A stretch of 64,000 bases of DNA from Enchytraeus crypticus (Eukaryota; Annelida; Clitellata; Enchytraeida; Enchytraeidae): contig CAJHZI010000308.1 in the NCBI GenBank assembly GCA_905160935.1, positions 137,001 to 201,000 of the forward strand, in the 5' to 3' direction. The notes below the pieces were generated by a model. The model had not been told where the DNA came from. It saw nothing but the letters and a program-made list of their open reading frames with translations, and searched no databases. Both the position numbers and the translations under genes were made by a program. Within the stretch, counting starts at the first letter, position 1. Each line of letters begins with the position of its first letter. Shown in pieces: positions 40,512-52,529 of this stretch.

Positions 40512-42134
40512 CTAGGAGTCGTGCTCTGTCTCTGCATTGGATTGGGATTCTAACAGACTGTTGTAAATCCGATCCACTATAGGACGGTCCCATGATTTCT
40601 GGTTACTGACTGAGGTAGAAGGTAGAGCACTAGATATGAGGCTTTTGGACCAGAATGACAGCGCAACGTCAATGGATCTATCGGCAGAAAGGGAGCACTT
40701 ATGAAGGATGGCGTCTTGCAACTGCCTCGTTCCCATCGCTGATGCCAAGAAGGCTGAAGGCGCGATATGGGAAACAAGACGAATTCCAAGACCACCCATG
40801 CTCACCGGTAGACTGGCTTGCTGCCACTGCAAAACAGACAAATCTGCGTTGATAACGGCGCACAAGCATTGCCTAAGAGCCTCGTCGTAGTCTAAAAGCC
40901 GCGGATTAGAGAAGCTCGGACTAGAGCGCAGAACGTGCATAAGTTTAGGTGCACTTAAAGAAAAGCGAAGGATTGTTAAAGCATCATGAGCGGCTAGCGA
41001 CTTCAAGCGCGATGCTGTACGTTTGAGGTCTTCAAGGCGACTGGATAAAGCGGTGGTAGTAGCTTCTTCTCCAGAGAGTGGCGCGCCAAGTAGAGAACTA
41101 TGGGATAGGCACATTGGCACAAATGATGACAAAACTGAATTGCCCGGAGATTTGCAAACTGATGATATGACTTCGCACTTGGTACGATTCAACTGAAGCC
41201 CAAATTCTTGGCCTCTGTCGATGATAGTCCGTACATCATTTGCAATCGACGACTCGCAACCACCTAGAGTAATGTCATCTAGGTATCCCACCGTGAGATC
41301 GCTAGAGAGAGAAGTAAGGAGAGGGTGAATAGTCAAGCAAAACAGCATGGGCCCTAAGGGATCCCCTTGTTGGACTCCTTCCTGTGACTCAATGCACCAG
41401 TCTCCGAACTTCAACCACGAAGGGCTTGAGTAAGCTAGATGGCAGAAACTATACAGCTCTGGTATCCTGTGATGTATTTCGCTGAGCATTCGTGATCTAC
41501 TCAAGCAATTAAAAGCATTACAGAAGTCTAGCTTTACCACGAAGTGATCAGCTGGCATTGACTCAGCGAAACGGCGAGTAGCGTGAACAGCTGCCTCACA
41601 GCCACCTGGAATACCAGCTCCAAGTTGAATTGGGCTCAAGTATTCGCTGAGAGCAGACACTGCATAGCGATTTGCGCATTTAGCGGCTAAACGACGCCAA
41701 GTGTAACCCACTGCAATGGGGCGAATGCCGCCAGATTTCTTATTGAGTGCGAAGAGTTTACCACCAAACAGCACCGGTTGGACCTCAGGGGGGCAAACAC
41801 CTCTAAGAAGGAGATTCACGAAAGAAGTCAAAGCGGTCAAAAATGTCCCAGCCGACTCTCTACAAGTCACAAGCTCCAGAAGATGCTGAGGGCGAAGGCC
41901 ATCAGGACCACCTGCCGAGCCTGCTGGAAAGCTACGTACAGCTTTGACAACATCCAGCTCTGAGACTTGAATGGGCGGAGTCTCCATTGAGTCCGGAAGG
42001 GGTGCCATTATACTGCTACTAGCTGCGAGTGGGTGCTTGGCCTTCAGGATATTGAAAGTGTTTAAACTGCATTGTGCTGGACTTTCGTCAGAACAGAGGA
42101 TGCGCACAGCTGCCGAAACATTTCCATCTTCCAT
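40512..42134 (-). pseudogene. family R LINE reverse transcriptase
   Basis: 540 codons. Blocks: GPDGLRPQHLLELV, IRPIAVGYTWRRLAAKC, VVKLDFCNAFNCLSR (first Asp), EGVQQGDPLGPMLFCLTIHP, then VGYLDDITLGG (Asp pair) and LQLNRTKCEVI. All catalytic residues are present. The long open frame suggests a fairly recent insertion, but it is shifted relative to the upstream part around 42130-42150. Confidence 0.9.
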
Positions 42135-42676
42135 TTTGGACCTGACTGCTGAGGCACGGGAGTCATGAGAACGATGAGCTCTTTTATTCTCTCAACGACC
42201 GGCTCAGTGGGAGCACTAATACCTAGGCCCTCCAACCTTTTCTTAATTAAAGAGCTTAGATTATGCCTTTTACCTGTGCGAGCAGGGACTTGCAAAACCG
42301 AAGATGCGAAAAGCAACAAATCTGACCAGTATAATAAAACTGAGGGATCGCTTTCGATCTTACGGAAGGCATCAATCAAGGCTGCTGAACAAGCAGGTCT
42401 GGCTGATTTGGGAATGTGTTTTATTGTTGGTCGCGACAAGCAGGGATGTTCAAGAATGAGCGGCTGAGAGGAAAATGAATTGCGAGATAAGTTAGCAGAA
42501 TTGGGAGCAGCAGTGGGAGGAGAACTCCGTCTAGCCGAACCAGAGTCGCAGCTCCGATTCCTGATCCTATTCCTTATATCAGAAACTGCAAGACCTGGTT
42601 TGCGAAGCTGCCGCCTGTGCGGAGATCTGCAAGGGAGGTTGGTTGGAACCCGGGCAACGATTATCCAATGGGCCAT
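42062..42676 (-). pseudogene. family R LINE N-terminal region
   Basis: Carries HIPKSARPACSAALIDAFRK and later LLFASSVLQVPARTGKRHNL, a conserved stretch just upstream of the RT in this family. It overlaps the RT frame by about 70 bases in another phase, so a single-base shift probably split one protein. There are no other stops. Confidence 0.8.
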
Positions 42677-42722
42677 GAAGATGGACCTTTCCGTCTCCCG
42701 AATGAAGCTGACGTTGAGCTAG

Positions 42723-43507
42723 AGTAGTATAAATATGAAGAAACTTGGGTCATTAACCCAAAATTCAGGGGTCCCCTGACCCCCAACGAAAACACTGCCT
42801 ATGCATTACCGTATACTGACCCCCCTACAATTACAGGAGAAATTGAAAAAATCACCATTTTTTACTGAACTGCATTTTTTCACTCATATTAATAGGTAAA
42901 AAATTATCATATTTTTAAGGATATCCTGCTATTTTTTTCCCACATTTATAGGTAAAAATTTATAATATTTTTCCATTTTTTAAAAATAACTCAACATTTA
43001 AAAACGGTCTAAAAATATAGGTGAAAAATTGTAATATTTCCATTTCAAAATGTAATAAAACATTTTGAAAAGTTCTTAGATTATAGAAGGATTTTAAAAG
43101 TTTATAAAATGTGGACCCACTCCCCCAAACCTCCTATATTCATAGGAGAAAACGAAAATGTTACATTATATTACTAAAGTGTAATTTTTCGCCTACAAAT
43201 ATAGGTGACAAATTGTAATATTTTCCATTTGTAAATGTAACGAATCATTTACAAATGCTCTTAGATTATAGACAGATTTTAAAAGTTTGTAATTTAACGA
43301 GTGCTTCATGCAATTTGGTTTAGAAATTTATTTATAAAATAGAGTAATATAGTAAATATCTCATTATCCGAAATATAATAAATAAATTAAATTAATTAAA
43401 ATTGTATTGACGCAATGATTCTAAGTTAATAAATAAAGATCATTTTTATTTGGGGGGACCCCTGAATTTTGGGTTAATGACCCAAGTTTCTTCATATTTA
43501 TACTACT
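42723..43507. mobile_element. 785-bp TIR transposon (MITE-like) in the LINE
   Basis: The ends are AGTAGTATAAATATGAAG and its inverse. The inverted repeats are near-perfect over about 52 bases, including the opposed 'gggtcattaacccaaa' palindromes. The flanking target duplication agctag lies at 42717-42722 and 43508-43513. The interior is AT-rich with an approximate ~90-base duplication (43018-43105 and 43202-43290), each part with its own small palindrome. No protein. Superfamily not assigned. Confidence 0.88.
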
Positions 43508-43620
43508 AGCTAGACACACCGAACAGATGCCAGTTTTCTTGTTGGCAGTCTGAGACAGTGGCCAAGTCTGTCTGGCAGGCATGTGGCAAACACGGCATAT
43601 CAAGCTAGAGAAAAAAGAAT

Positions 43621-44795
43621 TACAACTGGATCGCTAGCTGCCGTCCAATAGTCCAATGCAGGTGAAAACTAAAGCATAATGCAGATTTAATAAAAGGTAA
43701 AATAAGCCGAATGCGCATAAAAGAATAGAAATAAAAGGGCCTGGGCGTACAGGGATATATATAAAAGCAGTATGACAAAAGACAAAGTGACAAAATTAGC
43801 AGAAGTGAAGAAAATCGATAGAAAGTGCTAAAGAAAAACACAGGTGTTCGTAAACAAACTAACCACCTCGAGCGCCTCTAGCGAATTATTATTATTGTTA
43901 TTATTATTATTAATCCCATCATCATTATAATCATCATTATTTTTATTAACATTACCATCATTAATATTTTCATCCTTTCTTGTTCATCATCGTCATAGTA
44001 ATAATAGTAATGAATAATAATGCACTTATAATATTATTATGCGTAATTTCAGCCAAAAATAGAACAAAAAGAAACCTTGCTTAATGAGTTAATATCATAT
44101 TGGTTGCGTTCCTAGAGTTTATTGTTCCTATAAAATTGAAAACATCATTTTAACAACATATGTAGTAGCACATAGCAAACATTGCTTGTATGCCAGTGTA
44201 GCTCAAATACCCAGAATACTAAATAGATGACACTTTATAAAGCAGTTGAATGGAGACGTACGAAGGTGAAAACGTTGTTACAGTGTGCAGAATTGTCTAA
44301 ATTTGTAGTTGTTGCTTGTGTTTCTTATTACAGTAGATTATTAGAAAAAAGGTTGAATAGTCGTTTTCAGTGAACACTTGAAATTAGTAGATATTAGATA
44401 TTGCAAAATTAAACTAGTTATTGTGTCGAATAGTTTGCATTTTGTGATTTTGCATGACTTTTACATAGCTTACATATACCTAAAGCAGTTATAAAATTTT
44501 CTCTGATTCTGAAATAAAATGCTGGATAATGTTTTAAATACAAGTATAGGCCTATTTTAATCGAAGAAAAGAAACGTAGCATTAATTTATGACATGCCAG
44601 CAGAATTCTTTAAAAGTTTTACAAGGAGAAACACAAGACGAGTTAATCAACAAAAGAAACAAAGACTAGTTAATCTATGCATGGAAGTACCCGCTAGGTG
44701 GTCAGAGGTCTTGTCCTTGAGTCAGGGATTCTATTCTTACTCGAGTCACTTTTGCTAACATAGCCTATGCTTCAATTTTTATGTTCTCAACGTTA
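43621..44795. other. no gene recognised
   Basis: ATT/ATC-rich simple stretch at 43885-44010; otherwise unique AT-rich sequence. Confidence 0.4.
44665..44775 (+). repeat. possible tRNA-like SINE remnant
   Basis: 'cgctaggtggtcagaggtc', then 'gggattctattcttactcgagtc' resemble decayed A and B boxes. Weak. Confidence 0.3.
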
Positions 44796-44796
44796 A

Positions 44797-44960
44797 GGGT
44801 TAGGTTATTCAGTAGGGATTATAGTTAGAGGTAAGTTTCAGAGTTAGACTTAGGGTTATATTTAAGGCAGGGTTTAGGGTTGGGGGTTAGGGTTAGTTTT
44901 AGTGTTATTCTTAGATTTAGGGTTAGATCTATGGTTAGGATTTAGGGTAAAGTATAGGCC
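44797..44960 (+). repeat. decayed telomere-like TTAGGG repeats
   Basis: Many GGGTTAGG, TTAGGGTT and TTAGGATT units with interruptions, all on one strand. Interstitial; no sign that it is a chromosome end. Confidence 0.75.
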
Positions 44961-45139
44961 CTTTAGGATTAAGGTTGTAGCAAATTTTATTTTTATTGCA
45001 TTTCCAAATCAGAAGTTCCAAATCATAGATCAAAATCGCTGCCAGCTACTTCTCCGCTGCTTGTAGTTGGCAGCCTTTGTTTGTATGTTTTTGGTTACGT
45101 AATATCCAACGCTCTGCCAGAATAGTAATTATCCCTATT

Positions 45140-45790
45140 CCTACAAAATGAAATGTAGCGGAACGTTCGGACTACAAAACAATAAGCTTAAAAGAGCATG
45201 CGTCAAAAATCATATAAAAATAATAAATGAACGCATTCAATCAAAGTCAGAAATGATATTAACTAGCCTAAATCGCAATAGATTTAGAATAGGATGCGGT
45301 ACAGAAGAATCTCTAGGAGTAATGCGAGTCATATGTGAACGCAGATTATAGAGCATGGAATTGAGGTTTTATATGATTTGTAGATTTCGAAAAAGCTTTT
45401 GACAAGATAAACTGAGTAAAATCTATTTTTAGAATTTAGAGAGAAATTGGAGTGGACTGACGATTGTTATTAGATTAATAATGAGTTCTTACATGAATCA
45501 AATGGAAATTAGCAAAGTTCAGACAATAGTTATCGAAAGTTGGAGATCGGAACAGGGAGTAAGACAAAGCTGTTGCATGTCACCACTTCTGTTTAATATT
45601 AAATACGCATTGGCAATGATAGCGGCAGCAGCGAAGCATATTGATGAAGGAATAAAAAATGGAGGTAAACTTATAAAAGATGTAAGATTCGCCGAAAATC
45701 ATGCTCTCATTGATAGCAGCGAAGTGGATTTATCATAAATTGTGGATGACCTCAACATTATTGCATTAGAATATGGAATGAAAAGTATTC
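45140..45790 (+). pseudogene. LINE family B RT fragment, plus
   Basis: Frames for NRNRFRIGCGTEESLGVMRV ICERR, then 'DFEKAFDK' (first catalytic Asp, out of frame), GVRQSCCMSPLLFNI, and the post-catalytic EVDL..IVDDLN..ALEYGMK. The YADD box is lost (RFAENHAL). Several shifts. Confidence 0.8.
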
Positions 45791-46444
45791 AATTCAGGCT
45801 TTGAGGGATTGACAAGGCGTTTTGGCGCAAAACCAGGAGTGGATGTAATCTAAGGTAAACGACAGCTTAGACAAAGGATTCAAAGAAATCGGTAATAGCA
45901 AAATGAGATTATAAACCTGAGTCTCATCAGCAAAAAGAAATGAAATTTCAGCGATAAATCAGTATTCAAATTATTTTAAGGAGTGGTGTAGTGGGAGTGG
46001 TGTAATGTGCATAAAGGGGCCGAGCACGTAGCTCATAAGCCAAAGCCAAAGCCTACCCAACCCGGTCCTTTACTATCTAGATTATTCCATGCCTCCTCTT
46101 GTACTATGAATTATTGAGTATGGCATTGAGTGACATTTTGTGACATTTCAAATTTTCATTTTACGTTCATCTTTGTGTTTTAGGTTTCTTTCCAGTGTCT
46201 GTACGAATTATATTTCTTTGCTCATAATATACAATCATTACAATAGATCCTTATGGAAAAACTTTGCGCAGTATTAGCAGTCACTTGAATATGAAAGTCG
46301 TCGCTCTTTATGATTATCTCAAAGAATTTTATACAAGCTTGTTGAAACGCAAACAACACACTTTTAAACTATAGGAATAATATTCTATATTATCCTATAT
46401 TCTAAATACTCGAATGACATTTAGCTATAATTTTACTTATCTAT

Positions 46445-46715
46445 GTACATGCTTCCCGTGTTGTGCCCGAGACACTTAAAAATAGCGCAACCGTTAGCTC
46501 GTAAGTCTCAAAAGAGGCGACAAAGCTAAACTGAGAAAGGCAACAAGAAACCACCTCATCAGTCAAATTTTCTCAAGCTATAAGCTACGTAAAGTATGGA
46601 TAGCCATTTGTGAAAGGATTAAAATGTTGATCTATAGAGTGATCTTTATGCAGCGTGACATCAGACTCTGAGTAAAATATGTACCATGGACCTGCCACTT
46701 GGCAAAACACTAGAG
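46445..46715 (-). repeat. dispersed repeat A, inverted copy
   Basis: The inverse matches 3748-4113. Here 'cccgtgttgtgcccgag' comes first and 'accatggacctgccacttggc' last. Confidence 0.65.
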
Positions 46716-46719
46716 AGAT

Positions 46720-47550
46720 AGGGATATACACATGCAATTTGTCACAGCTGGTTCTGTAGATATTGATGTACAGTATGTATTTACACACAAATTGGTTTAT
46801 TCACAAAAGGATTACAGAGTTATCAATCTCTTCCATTACGAGTGGCACGTGTAGAATCGGATTGACGTATATTTGGTGTATTTTGTGGTCACAGCATAAC
46901 GTTATTTCGAGTCATGTTTGCCTCGGTATATCTGTCTGTTGGCAATAAAACAAACTAGAATCGAAAGATATACATATGGGTCCAGAAACTATAGCTACAC
47001 TGCTAGGAATCTGGTCTGCTTTATTTCATTCAATGTTTGCTCCTACTTCTAACCTGGATATTAAAAATACAAGAATTATTATCTAGACTCCCGCCAACAT
47101 TCTATTCGATTAGTAAACAGTCTATGAAGCTTTTATAGTTTGTTTTTCTCTTTGCTTTAAAATACAACTTTCATATTTTTGAAGTTTTAATATCAGTTTA
47201 CAGTATGCTCTATTTTAATTAAATTTGAATTGCATTTATATATAATCTTTATTTCACCAACATTTCCTGTAAGGAATAGACTACAAATCAAAATGCATAC
47301 TTAAACATCAGCCTGAAAATGGGCGCAGTGGCCCACGTATACTAAGCAACTAATTAGAGTTTCTAGGAACGTAACAGAATACTTATAAGCTAATCTAAGG
47401 CCAAGAAAGACAAATATACAGTAAACATGTATATGTCCGACTACAGGCCTACGCGTATATGCTATGTAAACATTTAGAGTACACCGTGTACTTGTACATG
47501 TTTATCAGGATATCTAAAATACTAACATATTTGTCATTTAGAGCGATATC
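46720..47550. other. no gene recognised
   Basis: Unique AT-rich sequence between two copies of repeat A. Confidence 0.4.
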
Positions 47551-47554
47551 TTCT

Positions 47555-47925
47555 TCTTTTTCAGTGCACTTCCAAGTGGCGAGTTCAAAGTACATATTAA
47601 TATTCAAAATCTGCTTTCTCGCTCCATAAGAGCACTCCTTAGATCAACAAGTTAATTCCTTCACAAAGTCTATGCCTTATCCATACCTTATGTAGCCTAT
47701 AGCTTGGGAAAAGTATGGCTTCTGAGGTGGTTTCCCGTAGCCATCCTTGGTTAGGTGGATTAATTACCGTTTAATCTTGGGGAAAATATTTCATGGTGAG
47801 GTTTGTCCCCTCTTGCCATCCTCAGCTCCTGCCTTAGTTGCCTCTTACGAACACGCAGCAGACTGTTTGCGGTTGCCCTATTCTGCAGTGGTCCAACTAC
47901 ACCCGAGAACAACACGGGGAAATTT
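47555..47925 (+). repeat. dispersed repeat A, long copy
   Basis: Close copy of 3748-4113 over its full length, ending 'cccgagaacaacacgggg'. The two are the best preserved members. Confidence 0.75.
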
Positions 47926-48611
47926 TCGTTAACATATACTAGAGCAATATATATTGGTATTATAAACCCACCTTCTATAAAACTTTCAACATTAATTTTT
48001 GGATTTAAAAGCATTATATTATTGAAACCGAATAAAATAGCTACCTTAGCTTTTTGTACTACAGCAATTATTTTCGTATCAGGCTACGGTAGAGAGATTC
48101 GCAATTCTCGGAAGAAATGAAATAAATTCTGGATTTGTTTCCTGAGTCTTCTACAGTGCATTAAGTTAAATCTGTAAAGACTATTACAACATGTAAAAGT
48201 TGGAGGCACTTTAATTAAAGCGTTTAACTATCGTTTAGTTGAAAAAATAAGCATAGCAGTTGACAAGATAACAAAGTTCGGTTAGAATATATTCAACGTT
48301 TTTTGTTCTAATGTACTTCTCAACATTATCAGGTGTGAACATTAGTTCATACTAATCGATTCAGACTACTACAATAATTTTATTTATTATATCTTTCAAC
48401 TATGACTGCATGTTAAGATGTATCAGCAGAGACTTGTTTTCGATTACATAAAGCGTTCCACTAATCGCTGCTGTAAGTATTTAGCATTTGAAGTCATTTC
48501 TGATCAAATCAACTATCAATGACTGACAGTTAAAATATTGTTCGCACTAAGATTTATATATTCTCTTGACCTATTAAAATCATTTCATCTAGAGTAGACA
48601 GTCTTAGACAG

Positions 48612-48715
48612 ATGTGGTTAAGACTGGCTAAGACGGTGGTCATGCCGGCAAGTTGTTCGCCAGCGGATCAGTAGGTACATGATTCAAATCCAGTTCTCTC
48701 CACCATACGCACATT
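48612..48715 (+). repeat. SINE family 1, degenerate
   Basis: 'agcggatcagtaggtacatgattcaaatcc' keeps the linker and B box; the A box is poor. Confidence 0.45.
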
Positions 48716-48779
48716 CAAAACGAGCAGAAAATAGACGCTAAAACTGTCTTTTGAGAAATGGATAGCACACAATAATTAA

Positions 48780-50815
48780 AAAATTGTAAACAAATTGCTA
48801 TAAGGCCCACCGATAAAGGTGGCGCGACTCTTATACAGGCGACTGTTGTATTTGACAGACGATGCTGTAGCTTATAACGGAAGCACCTAGACAACTGAGA
48901 AATTAAGAATATTAAAAGTTAATTCCTAAGCCTATTTAGCAACAAAAGAAAATTGATGGAATCTTTCCGCAAATACAAAAACCTGACAATATAAATAAAA
49001 TCAGCTGAAATATTTAACAGGGTCACCTAAAATTAAGGAGTGGACTTTTTACTTTTACCTCCTGCCTAAAATGCATAAAGATCAAGAAGCCACAAACGAG
49101 AAAATACGGGCAGGATGATCGACAGTGTCAGATTAAAAGTTTCATGTGCATTTATAAATAAAATAAAGAAATATATAAAAAATATATTAATAATAACCAG
49201 TCACCAGTGGCGGATCCAGGAATTTTTTTAAAGGGGCCCGAAATTATTTTTGACATAGTACTCATTTTTGCTTGCGACCTGCCTTCTTCTGGATATGTGA
49301 CGCAACCAGAAAAATGCTATAGGGGACTCAAAATTTTTTAACTACTGCGCTCGGATCATAGAGTGAGTGTATCCCTTTATCTTACCCCCACCATTTTACG
49401 TTTCACTCATACCCGTACTAAAGTCAGGGGAAAACAAAAATGCCTAAAATACTACATTTGTTTTGGAAAAAGGAGGTTGATTTTTTCACTTCTTGAGAAA
49501 CTCAGCGGTGAAACTCACCGGACTGGGCTGGGGGGAGGGGCTTAAGCCCCTAGTGGATAAAGTGAAAATTGAGAGCTATGCCCCTTAACCACTACTCTTA
49601 CATACATATTTACACATAGAAATTGCCCTACGCACAATAAAAATATAGTTTACAATTTTTTTTAATCGACGGGCCTAAGGGGGGGGGCGGACCCCTGCCC
49701 CCTAGATCCGCAACTACTAGTCACTGGCGATATAACGTCCCTATACCCTACTCATATTTGAATCATGAACAAAAGGCAACGATTACTAATAACCATGGAG
49801 AGGAATGGAGGAAATAGCAAAATTACAAAAACAGCAACCATAAGAAAGGAAAGTATGTATACACATGCGGTATGTCATGTGCGTAACTATACGAACAAAA
49901 AAATTGTATTGAAAAATTATTTGCTGATTATCCGGATGATAAACGCCCGGATGATGAGCCAATATAATTATTAGAAATATCATTAATAAGAAACAATGAT
50001 TTAGAATTTAACGGGTGACAATACTTGCAGGTCAAGGGGACGGCTATGGGTAAGTGCTTGCCCAGCTTTTGCAAACATGTGCCTATTAAAATTTGATCAA
50101 AAAGCTATCCATGAATAGAAAATAAAACCTATTTTATACTGTAGGTGTATGCCTTCAGATTATATATTTTCCTTAAGCTAGAAAATATTGATTCTTTAAA
50201 GAAATTATAAATTTAATTAAATACTCTAATTCCAAGTATAAAATTGAGTTATAGTTATAGGCCCTATATCATACAGTTTCTTAGATGTTAATATATTCAG
50301 AGCTGGAAATAACCTAAAAACAAGAGTTTATTTTTAAGAAACGGACACATTTCAGCTACTGAATAAAATTTCTTTCCAAAAAACATACCTTTAGCGGAAT
50401 TGTAAAATCTCAATTAATACGCTTTAAGACGATATGTAGCAATATAGCCGATTTTGACAGTGCAACACAGATTTTTTCCACAGTTTAAAAATAGATGCTG
50501 CTCCTATTCAATGCTAATGGAGGCCAGTAATGACATTTTTTATAAATATAATGTAGAAAGTAAAATGGAAAACAAACGACTAGAACAAAACTACAGAAAT
50601 CAAAGACCAATTCCAATAATTATAAGTTTTTCAGCTTTAGGTGCATCAATTTTAGAAAGTAACTCCGAATTTAAAAGCAATAGAATAGTATTAGCTTGCA
50701 AACAAAGTACAAATCTAAACAAATCTATATCTAAAACAAATAAAAATCTAAATGATTTACGAAAAAATAATACCTTTTATTTAACACGTAAGGTAAAACG
50801 CCATTCCAATTGAAA
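48780..50815 (+). mobile_element. decayed Penelope-like element
   Basis: Plus strand, in pieces: 'RPTDKGGATLIQ', then 'FYLLPKMHKDQ' (the YLLPKIHK block of Penelope RTs) near 49050, 'VTGDITSLYPTHI' (first catalytic Asp) around 49722-49758, 'YLQVKGTAMGK' near 50020-50050, and a last open part at 50454-50813 whose end (RIVLACKQSTNL) resembles the conserved post-RT block. Many shifts. A 512-bp element splits the catalytic motif. Confidence 0.72.
49205..49716. mobile_element. hAT-like MITE inserted in Penelope-like RT
   Basis: The left end CAGTGGCGGATCCAGG and the right end, inverse TAGTTGCGGATCTAGG, match at 13 of 16 positions. The flanking 8-bp duplication differs by one base (ccagtcac / ctagtcac at 49197-49204 and 49717-49724). 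The interior has no protein, with G-rich runs near 49675-49690. Confidence 0.72.
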
Positions 50816-52521
50816 ATTTGATGGCCTGAAAAGGGTCATTAGTGACGACTGTGATACTGTGCTACATTTTGTGCTAGGAATGAGCGCTTGAGCTTAGATA
50901 CAGGCCAGAAGTGATTTTCTTACTGATAGAATTGCTCTGTCAATGGACGGTGCAGTAGGTCTTTCCAGATCTCTTGAAGGACAGGCTTTAATTCAGTCGT
51001 GTTTCTTGGGTTCGAGTTTGAAAGCATGACACTTTTCCAACATGATTCCTCAGACATAAAAATTAAGTAGTTAACATTAAAATTCTCATTCGGCATTCAA
51101 GAGAAAGCACTCTTACGCTTGAGAATTCGATCCTTACTGCTATTCTGAATTAACTATTGAAAAACTAGCTCAGAAGCTTTCAATAAATTTCGCGGTATTT
51201 ATTATCTGGTCTAAACTATATTACTAGCCCATTAGTTTGTCGTCATTAACCAATTAGCCTGACGTCGTATTTTCGTTTACTTTGACGCGTGGAAACTAAT
51301 TTGAGAAGTGGCTAAATACTTAATTTCAATTATAATGGTTTGTCAATTAAAACAACCACTTCTTGTCGTAAAACTTGTATAACTCCCGTCCAATTCAAAA
51401 TACCTGTCTAAATTTGATGAGCTTGTGGAAAAATTCCTCGTCTACAGACCATTAGTAGCCTATTTCAAGGAGAAATATTAAGAATTGGCCAAGCTATCGC
51501 AAAATTGATAGGGGGTTATTTTTGAATGCGCACCCTGTAAGATGAATTTTATTTACACTTACCAATTAAATAGAGAAAAATGTTGATTTAGAGGGTGAAG
51601 ACATTAAACAAATCCACATAATCATTCTCAGATATGTTAATCAGTCTAATTACATGTAAATCTCCACAAGTCATCCTCCCACTTAGCCCTAGTCATATAT
51701 AGTTACGGATGACTAGTAGGGAATATTGCAAAAGTAAACACATTTATCTTCTGCAGATCACATGTTGTAAGCTTACTTCTCCTATTGTGCTGGCGTGTTG
51801 GTGATCTTGCGCATAAAGTAGTCATAAAATTATAAAAGTTCTGCAATACAATAGCTTGGCATTATAACGAAATTATGATTATTTAATTTAAATGCAAGGG
51901 ACACCATTGACTGCACGTGTACTAGAGTCTTTAACAGTTATGTGAGCTCATTTGCAAAATTTAATTATATGCCGAATTCTTTTTTCCATTACAATCGTTG
52001 AACAAATAAGCCACTAATTATTTCATTCTAGCAGTTGTATTTTATTAGTAGTAAGCTAAGTCCATCTATTTGAATAGCTGCGAGACGACTGTTTCTTTGC
52101 TGATTAGATAAAATAAGTTATAATGAATTTTGTTTTCGCTCTTTCGTTGCTTGGTACACAAAAGATCAGTCTACGGAAGAACATTGGCCATTGTATTGAA
52201 TTGCTTGTTAATTAGCTTATATCTGATAGAATTACATCGTAGTTGAACAGTATTTGGAGCATCGGCCTCTGTTCCTATGAACCTTACGTTTTTATTATAT
52301 TTATTTTCAGTTGATACTTTCAAAATTAATCAAATCAGCGTTTCTATGCTAAATGATTGATTATTTTCAGATGTTTAAAAAACAACTGTAATTCATGGCG
52401 CGCTATAGGCGCAAGCAGAAGTAAGTTAGATAAGTATATAACAACTAAATATAGAGTTAGTTATTTCGTAAAATTAAAGAGTTAAGAAGAAATGTATAGA
52501 TTTAATAAAAATGTATCCCGT
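50816..52521. other. no gene recognised
   Basis: Unique AT-rich sequence without long frames or clear repeats. Confidence 0.4.
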
Positions 52522-52529
52522 ATATAAAT

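Larger units (their letters stand above)
40225..43620 (-). mobile_element. REL-endonuclease LINE (family R), interrupted
   Basis: Minus-strand element. 5' to 3': a zinc-finger-like end near 43590-43515 (CRVCHMP, CSVCLA), a TIR transposon insertion at 42723-43507, an N-terminal region at 42062-42676, reverse transcriptase at 40512-42134, and a Cys-His block with part of the endonuclease region at 40233-40490. It stops before the WD.TV.D core. The combination of N-terminal zinc finger, RT, C..C...H..C and restriction-like endonuclease is that of R2-superclade-like LINEs; the exact clade is not assigned. Confidence 0.8.

Noticed and set aside
40655..42722. several plus-strand frames over the family R LINE
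   Set aside because: Antisense shadows of a GC-richer coding region; no motifs of their own.
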